From Sipunculus nudus (taxonomy: Eukaryota > Annelida > Sipuncula > Golfingiida > Sipunculidae), in contig CM049317.1 in assembly GCA_026874595.1 (NCBI GenBank), positions 72,873,618 to 72,937,617 on the forward strand: a DNA stretch of 64,000 bases. The letters are read 5' to 3'. Positions 57,970 through 64,000 of this stretch are shown in pieces. The notes beneath the pieces were generated by a model. It saw nothing but the letters and a program-made list of their open reading frames with translations. It did no database searches and had not been told where the DNA came from. The position numbers were made by a program, and so were the translations under genes. How positions within the stretch are numbered: the stretch's first letter is position 1; each line of letters begins with the position of its first letter.

Positions 57970-58115
57970 GATGTACGAATAGCCATGCTGGTTCATTGTT
58001 TTATAGATGGGAAGGGTATACACAGAAAAGTGGTTCACTGCCAGTGGGATTCGAACCCACGATCTTCCGATTTCTGGTGCGGCTGCCTTAGTCCTCAAGA
58101 GGACACAACATATAA
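57970..58115 (-). mobile_element. tRNA-derived SINE with (TA)n tail
   Basis: On the minus strand CTTGAGGACTAAGGCAGCC is followed by a box B GTGGGTTCGAATCCCAC (about 58044-58060) with a perfect stem. A body of about 70 bp (ACTTTTCTGTGTATACCC) follows, ending in the (TA)n tract. The tRNA-like head cannot form a full cloverleaf, so it is a SINE or tRNA-derived pseudogene rather than a tRNA gene. Confidence 0.6.
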
Positions 58116-58119
58116 ACAC

Positions 58120-60270
58120 ATGTTCAGCAAAATACATTAATAGTTACCTGGCAGGTTTGGCGATTACCCAATGTCAGCTAGCCGTATTCTCCTTCTCCAG
58201 GCTCATTGGTCCGGGAATAGACTCTACAAAACGAAAATTAAACCTTACACATTATATTTATATATGTGTGTGTGTACTGAATCTGCTGTATAATGTTACA
58301 ATCACACTGTAAGGACTCGAGTACACATTCCATCAAGTTTTGATAGTTTTCGATGTACATACGTTTAGCGTTACTAATACGTGTATTTTGGGGTACTTGG
58401 TTACAAAATTTTAAGTTAACAGAACCTATTGTAGCCAATGTAGCCACTCTATTAGCCATCTATAGTATAATATATATTCAGATATATCATAATACATAGG
58501 CCCCCTACTATACATAATTCAGCTTACCGAAGTTTACTGTCACTCAGGGGACATACACTATGTTGATCATTGTTTAGCAATTTTGACACAGCTAAAGTAT
58601 TACAATTAGTGCCTGTTTTTAACAAATTACTCACTTTTCAGAAACAGCAATTTACACAATTCACCAACTAACCAACCGACTTGACTGGCTATCACTCGAC
58701 AGTACTTTGTATACGATGCACTGCAATCGCTTGGGCAGGGACGACGACGATGATTGTTGTGAAGACTGTAAAACGATCCATACTTATACTATCACATGTA
58801 TAAGAAAATGTAACACCGACTCTGCTAGTGTCAGTACCCTAGTGTCAGCAAAAATGTTGTAAACACATATGTTGTAAATGTTGTGGACACCCGATACTTG
58901 TACACATGCACATGGCACGTTAACAAAGAGCGCAGCACTTGGTGCACATGAACGCACCCCGTGACCTAGTATTCCGCGTGGTTTCCCGTATGCGGCCCGG
59001 CTCAAGCGTGGTCAGCGTACGCTCTTGTCCAAGCTGGCTGTCGCTCTGCCAGGGAGCTGCTCAAGGCCTGACACTGCACGGAGGGTCAGCATGCACTCCC
59101 CTGGGGCAGTTCAGTGCACTGTTATGACAACCATAGCCATTTCCATCCTCCGACCTACCGTTGGGGGGTCATACTTGGGAGATTCGGCAACCCTACGTTT
59201 TCAGTGTTTCCATGGTCGGACAAAGGTCAGGGGGACACTTCCAGTGATCGCTCGGGGATAGCAAAGATCATGTTTCCTTCGTTTGGTAGTTTTAGATTTG
59301 TCTTCCGGCGTACTTCTTCATTACTTTAAAATTCTTAACAAGGTTTTAGGTCCGGACGGATTTTATAACTGTTTTTTTTATTTTCGCCTGGTACAGTCAC
59401 CGAACACAATATATTCTAGAGTTGTCGAATTTCTAGGATAATGCAAGTTGTTTTACTTTATTTTTAACAGGTAGTAACGACGACTGTTTCTCTGTACAGT
59501 TTATTTCAGACGTCATCCATTTCTAATATTGCATAATTTTTTCAACCGTACTTGCTGTTTTTCTCCTTTTTTTACCTGTTTCTTAGATTACTCCAAATTA
59601 TTTAAAGTTACTCTTTGGTAACATAGTTTTTTTTAGAAAAACAATTGGCCGAGACATAAGGAAGCATATTTTAATAATAGTGCTATGTGTCCGTAATTTG
59701 CCTCCAATTACATGGGTTGTTTAAACACATTTATTCATCAGTTTTCCTCATTTCGACTGAAAATCGAGTATATCTGCAGTGCCATATTTATTACATTCCT
59801 TTTAGTGTCGTGTCATGTCTACAGGGTCCGGTTATCGGTCCATTTTATATCAGGTGTTAATGACATCATCACGAACGTAACGCATTGATATTACTTATGT
59901 TATTTTTATTATTTTGCTACCTATGTATTTTAAATTGCTAAAAGAAACACGTTTTCAGGATAAAGAACATATGGGAAGCCTTAAAAATAGAACTCTCGGC
60001 CTGTAAAAAAGGAGAAATCGTTAATTCAATTCAAGGAACCGCCCTAAGAATTAAATTTGTTCCTAATATGACAATTAATTGCTTGATTCATGGAACAAAA
60101 ACGGCAGAAGTATACAATATATCAAATCGAATGTTGCAACTTAGAGGCCGTAAAGACAACTTTAATGGAAGCCTGTACAGTTTAATCTCTATTTGTTGAA
60201 GCCTTCTAGCTGTTCTAATCTGTTAAGTATTGTTTTTGTAATTTATCATTCACAGTATTATTGCACGAGA
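58120..60270. other. Intergenic, no gene recognised
   Basis: A GC-rich block lies at about 58905-59260, with overlapping open frames that have no recognisable domains (58939-59127, 59025-59261). The rest is AT-rich without landmarks. Confidence 0.4.
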
Positions 60271-60280
60271 CTTTTAACTC

Positions 60281-60315
60281 AGTCTGTGCGCTCTAATCTC
60301 TTGAGCGCACAGACT
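60281..60315. other. Perfect 13-bp stem hairpin
   Basis: AGTCTGTGCGCTC (60281-60293) and GAGCGCACAGACT (60303-60315) are perfect complements with a 9-nt loop. The stem is too short for a microRNA precursor. It could be a transposon end hairpin or an RNA structure. Confidence 0.7.
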
Positions 60316-60319
60316 AATG

Positions 60320-61060
60320 TTCATTTGTTGTTGTTCATTTGAAATATCATTATATTCTTAATGTGCCTGGACCGTTTTAATACGCTGATATATGCTTCAT
60401 CGTAACAAAGACCTAAATTTTCAAAAATATCTTTTTCAGGTTTCTCCACGTGACGTTCCAAACGGCTTCTGCGTAGAATCAATACTTTGAAGGACTTCGT
60501 GGATGAACGGCCTATTGAACCTGTCATTGAAGCCAGAAAGTCGCAGCTAGAGAAACGAGTGGGCCAGCCTGGTTGGACTGCTCGCTTACAAATTGATACC
60601 ACGCTTTCTATAGGTTGGCTAGGGAGTAACGATAAGGCCGACGCCGTAGTGTAGGAGCTAATGAGAACTCAGACCGACTTGTCGCATGGTCAGCAGCGGT
60701 GGTAAAAGCAGTGTCGTGTGTCAGGACGTTCAGCTTTTCCTTGGTAAAACTTAACGTTAGAAATTACCTTAGAAGTGACCAAGTTATCGGCTTTAGAACC
60801 ACACATGGAAATGACACTATGCTCTGTGCGAAAAAGGGCAATAGTCAAAAACCTACATGATTGACTGCCAAAAGAGAAAGGAATATATATCTGCAGTGGG
60901 TCTTCTGTTCATGAATTACTGCTTTGATGAGCATTTCTTTCACTTGTGTGTTTATATTGACTGAGAAGCTGATGTGATGTAATGTGAGTAAAATCTACTA
61001 CAAAAAAAGCTGTATACATATACTTTGTACATGACGTTTCTGGAAATATCAGGATATTTA
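60320..61060. other. Upstream region of the GPCR, no separate gene recognised
   Basis: A minus-strand open frame (60602-60321) has no domain. The region could contain promoter or 5' UTR exons of the receptor gene at 61063, but no TATA box or clear initiator is identified. Confidence 0.35.
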
Positions 61061-61062
61061 AT

Positions 61063-62229
61063 ATGGAAACCACCAGCTTCAAAATGCTGGCAGTCATCGA
61101 AAATTCCAGTCTGGTGCCTGACCTGATGAGCCTTGACTTTGACCTCTCAAGCAATAGTACTTCTGGGTCAGCACAAGGATTACGTCACCATCAGTACACT
61201 GAATCCCGCGTCGCCATGGCCTTACTGAAATACGTGTGTCCCATAATAATATTTGTTGGATGCTGTGGCAACATTTTGTCAGTGGCTGTCCTGCTTAGAC
61301 CACAGATGCGGCGTACGTCTGTTTACGTCTATTTGGCATCGCTAGCGTGCGCAGACACCTTAGTTTTACTTCTCAGCGCCTTCAAAACTTGGATACGCTT
61401 GGTGAGTGGATTTGAGCTCCTACATGTGTCAAACGTCGGGTGCAAACTGTTCATGTTCGTGTTTATAGTCAGCTGGACTGTAGCTTCATGGATGGTTGTA
61501 GCTGTATCTGTAGATCGTCTGATTGTCGTACTGACGCCGCTAGAGGCCGCCACTTGGTGCTCACCATACCGTGCCCGCTTGGCAGCGCTGACTCTGGTCG
61601 CACTGTTCTCTCTGTTAAATGCGCATCTGTTCTGGGGAATAACCCTTCAAGAAGAATCACCTGGTCACTACCAATGTGCCGCACGGGACAACAATGTCTT
61701 TATGGTGGAAGTGTTTCCATGGTTACGGTTGGTGATTTATTCCCTGATACCTTTTACAGTTGTGATTTTTCTGAATTCTATAATCATCTACCGACTTGTG
61801 CGTGACCGACGGCAGCTGATGCGACGTTGTGCTGCCAACACCGCTTCACGGTCTAACCTTTACCGACAGAGCCGCTTGACCGCCATGTTGCTTTGTGTAA
61901 CCTTTGTGTGGCTCTTACTATCGGCTCCATTTACAATATGGCGTCTCGTCGTGCCGGGTGGTACCCTCGACCAACAAACCAAAGCACAGGTGTTCCTTAC
62001 TCGTACTATCTGCTTTATGTTGCTTTACCTAAACCATGCCATCAATTTTGGTCTGTACTGTCTGACGGGCAGAAAGTTTAGAAGAGAGCTAGTTAATATG
62101 TTTGTGCACAACAAAGAACGTACAAACCTTAGCAGGGGGCCTTCTAGCGTCACACGCCGTACAATTCTGCGCACGGGCAGCGGATGTTTTGTCGTGGAGC
62201 ACATGCCTTTAAAAGAAGCAAAGCGGTGA
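61063..62229 (+). CDS. Class A (rhodopsin-like) GPCR, peptide-receptor type, intronless
   Basis: A 388-residue seven-transmembrane receptor, probably at the plasma membrane and coupled to G proteins. The start at 61063 has a strong context (A at -3, G at +4). The N-terminus has N-glycosylation sites at N14 and N31. TM1 (about 54-78) carries GN (N70); TM2 has LASLACADT (D98); C127 and C205 form the usual TM3-ECL2 disulfide. TM3 ends VDRL, a variant of DRY. TM5 has P230. TM6 has P289, but serine (S287) stands at the usual toggle tryptophan position. TM7 reads NHAINFGLYCLTG, so NPxxY becomes NFGLY. A basic helix 8 (GRKFRREL) and a 50-residue tail with C375 follow. The TM7 signature is typical of FMRFamide/myosuppressin-receptor-like and related lophotrochozoan orphan receptors; the ligand is unknown. 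The single exon suggests a retroposed or expanded family. The frame is intact with no stop. Confidence 0.93.
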   Translation: METTSFKMLAVIENSSLVPDLMSLDFDLSSNSTSGSAQGLRHHQYTESRVAMALLKYVCPIIIFVGCCGNILSVAVLLRPQMRRTSVYVYLASLACADTLVLLLSAFKTWIRLVSGFELLHVSNVGCKLFMFVFIVSWTVASWMVVAVSVDRLIVVLTPLEAATWCSPYRARLAALTLVALFSLLNAHLFWGITLQEESPGHYQCAARDNNVFMVEVFPWLRLVIYSLIPFTVVIFLNSIIIYRLVRDRRQLMRRCAANTASRSNLYRQSRLTAMLLCVTFVWLLLSAPFTIWRLVVPGGTLDQQTKAQVFLTRTICFMLLYLNHAINFGLYCLTGRKFRRELVNMFVHNKERTNLSRGPSSVTRRTILRTGSGCFVVEHMPLKEAKR

Positions 62230-62251
62230 AGACGGAAATCGAACAACTGCT

Positions 62252-62257
62252 AATAAA
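62252..62257 (+). terminator. Candidate polyadenylation signal of the GPCR
   Basis: AATAAA lies 23 bp after the stop codon. That is close, but it is the first canonical signal on this strand. Confidence 0.35.
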
Positions 62258-62259
62258 AC

Positions 62260-63570
62260 AAAACATAAGAACCGCTTCTGGATTCTAAGGGTTTCAAAAT
62301 GTTGCTCAGGCAGCGGAACTTGGATGCTTCACCGTTTGGCTGAAATGTAACAATTCGTATTTCTTTGTTGTTACAATTATCGGTTTCCTTGATTTTCACC
62401 ATTGACTTTAATAATAACCATAAAATTGGGACCCGTTGGGTCTCGTTGCATAGGAGGAGTAAATTACCCGTATTGTGTGGGCATAACTGTAAAGTAGCGA
62501 TCTCCACAGACCCGAATTGAACCCTGTGCAAGTGGAACAGCCATGTTGGTCTGCTTCTGTAAGTAAGGGCATATGAATGACGCTGATAGCCAAAGTTGCC
62601 CACTGTCATGGCCCGTTTCTGCGGAAGTTCCCCGAAAAAAAACTCATAAAAACAGGACAATTTTAATAGTATAAAGATCTGTTTGGAGATTATCACTTCA
62701 GGTTGATTGCATAAATATTTATATATTATATTTGTGATTCATGCTGCACAAGCACAACATCCGCAAGAACAATAAACCAACAGTATATGAAAAAAATCAC
62801 CTTAAGAAGGGACACATGAGAGAATGCATCATGACATCAGCGATGACGTCACAACGCGCATAAAGGTCATGTGAACAAAAATCGGGTGTGATTCTTAGTT
62901 TCTGTCAGTGTTATCGTAAAGATCAGATGATTCGGTTCAGGAATTTGATGTCGTGAACTCAGACGTTAGGCATTGCCAGGAGAGCATGGAATGTAATGTA
63001 TTTCAGCGTTGTTTAGGACAATGTGCTTGAAACATGACCGGAAGTGCTGCTGCTGAACTTTGACTTACTTTTCGGATTTGTCACGAGACTGAATAACTAA
63101 AAATAACGGAATACTTTTCACATTCTTTCGCAGTTTTCCGCAATCCTTAACTTAATAGCATCTTTCTTTACACTTCCAGGATAATTTGAATAAATATTTA
63201 AATTAATCCGCCATGAGCAAACTTACAAGGGACCCAGTCTGCCGAAAATTTAGCACCTGTACAGGTGCCCATGTACAGGTGTTGCTGTGGATCCATGAAC
63301 AGTTGTGGGAATTTTCATTATTCCATGTGTTTCTCGATTCAATGACCAAAAAAACCAACAAAAATATGGCCAGTAATACTTCTCAAGGTCTATCAGCCAA
63401 GGTCCTTTGCTATCTAGATAAAGCAGTCCTAACACAGTACACCTGTCGGAGAGTGAACTGTTTTTCCGACGGCATGTTCCTTTAACCGTTTACTTTACGT
63501 TTGTATACGCCTGATACAATTAAATTAGCGTTACAACAAACGACACAGTGGTTGCCCTGACGACATCTTG
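62260..63570. other. Intergenic, no gene recognised
   Basis: A 148-codon minus-strand frame (62696-62250) and a 90-codon frame (63213-63485) have no recognisable domains. A box B-like GGTTCAATTC on the minus strand near 62512-62522 lacks a convincing box A. Confidence 0.4.
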
Positions 63571-63572
63571 AA

Positions 63573-63575
<3 letters not shown>

Positions 63576-63652
<77 letters not shown>
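63576..63652. repeat. (TA)n microsatellite
   Basis: A TA run of about 77 bp, the longest in the window. Confidence 0.95.
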
Positions 63653-63653
<1 letters not shown>

Positions 63654-63654
63654 T

Positions 63655-64000
63655 TTTATCAACCATACCTCTTCTTTTTATAACATTTGATATTTAGCGG
63701 ATTCCCTAGGATAATTTAATGATGACCAGCTTAACGGGCCTACAAATTGTCAAATATTATTGTCAACCGTCCAGCTCGGCGCGTTCTCCTTATCTTACAT
63801 AGCTTAGCTTAGAAAACATTCATAAAAGAATGAAGGACATCAGGGTTAAATTAATTCACAGAATCATGTATCGGTGTATAAAGAAATATAATCCATAAAG
63901 TCTGTATTGTGTAAATTAATTAGGAGATAACATGCTTAAGTAATTATTCTTTCATGCAAAGCCTGACAAAGCGATTGCGCCTTCACCAAATTAATGACTA
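63655..64000. other. Intergenic, no gene recognised
   Basis: AT-rich sequence to the window edge; nothing recognised. Confidence 0.5.

Noticed and set aside
62480-62600. Another tRNA-derived SINE on the minus strand
   Set aside because: Only a box B-like word (GGTTCAATTC) is present; no box A, no tail and no recognisable body.
62250-62696. 148-codon minus-strand open frame downstream of the GPCR
   Set aside because: No domain, low-complexity parts, and it overlaps the GPCR 3' region in antisense.

Overview
The window looks like non-coding, repeat-dominated nuclear DNA of a marine invertebrate animal. A lophotrochozoan, most likely a bivalve or other mollusc, is my best guess. That rests on high AT content, long (TA)n and poly-C/poly-G tracts, tRNA-derived SINEs, abundant decayed DNA transposons, elements with central tandem repeats, and one intronless class A peptide-type GPCR whose TM7 (NHAINFGLYC) resembles lophotrochozoan FMRFamide-receptor-like proteins. 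There are no operons, Shine-Dalgarno sites or bacterial genes. The species cannot be named from the sequence.

Layout. 1-5.9 kb: no gene seen. 5.9-6.3 kb: first copy of a dispersed repeat (family 1) with a palindromic end. 8.0-10.4 kb: a repeat fragment, then about six ~330-bp tandem monomers, most carrying a CTCF-like motif. 11.2-11.5 kb: a tRNA-derived SINE. 13.0-14.2 kb: a 602-bp segment duplicated in tandem. 17.0-21.9 kb: a decayed hAT transposon of the ZMYM/DUF4371 type on the minus strand, with two other insertions nested in it. 27.86-29.72 kb: four copies of a 471-bp tandem repeat. 31.4-32.25 kb: a long imperfect palindrome with minisatellite arms. 34-43 kb: more copies of the dispersed tandem-repeat elements, a LINE 3' end (39.8-40.6 kb) and an LTR-like module (43.2-43.8 kb). 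44.6-49.5 kb: a MITE, a TIR element and a LINE fragment. 52-58 kb: two SINEs and a decayed Tigger/pogo element. 61.06-62.23 kb: the only confident intact protein-coding gene, the GPCR.

The genes do not form a pathway. The region is mainly a record of nested mobile-element insertion and tandem amplification next to one receptor gene. The strongest unexplained signals are the ~330-bp array with periodic CTCF-like motifs, the inverted duplication of the hAT element's own 5' end inside its transposase with a 41-bp duplication, and the foldback element at 31.4-32.25 kb. All percent-similarity statements are by eye; no database search was possible.
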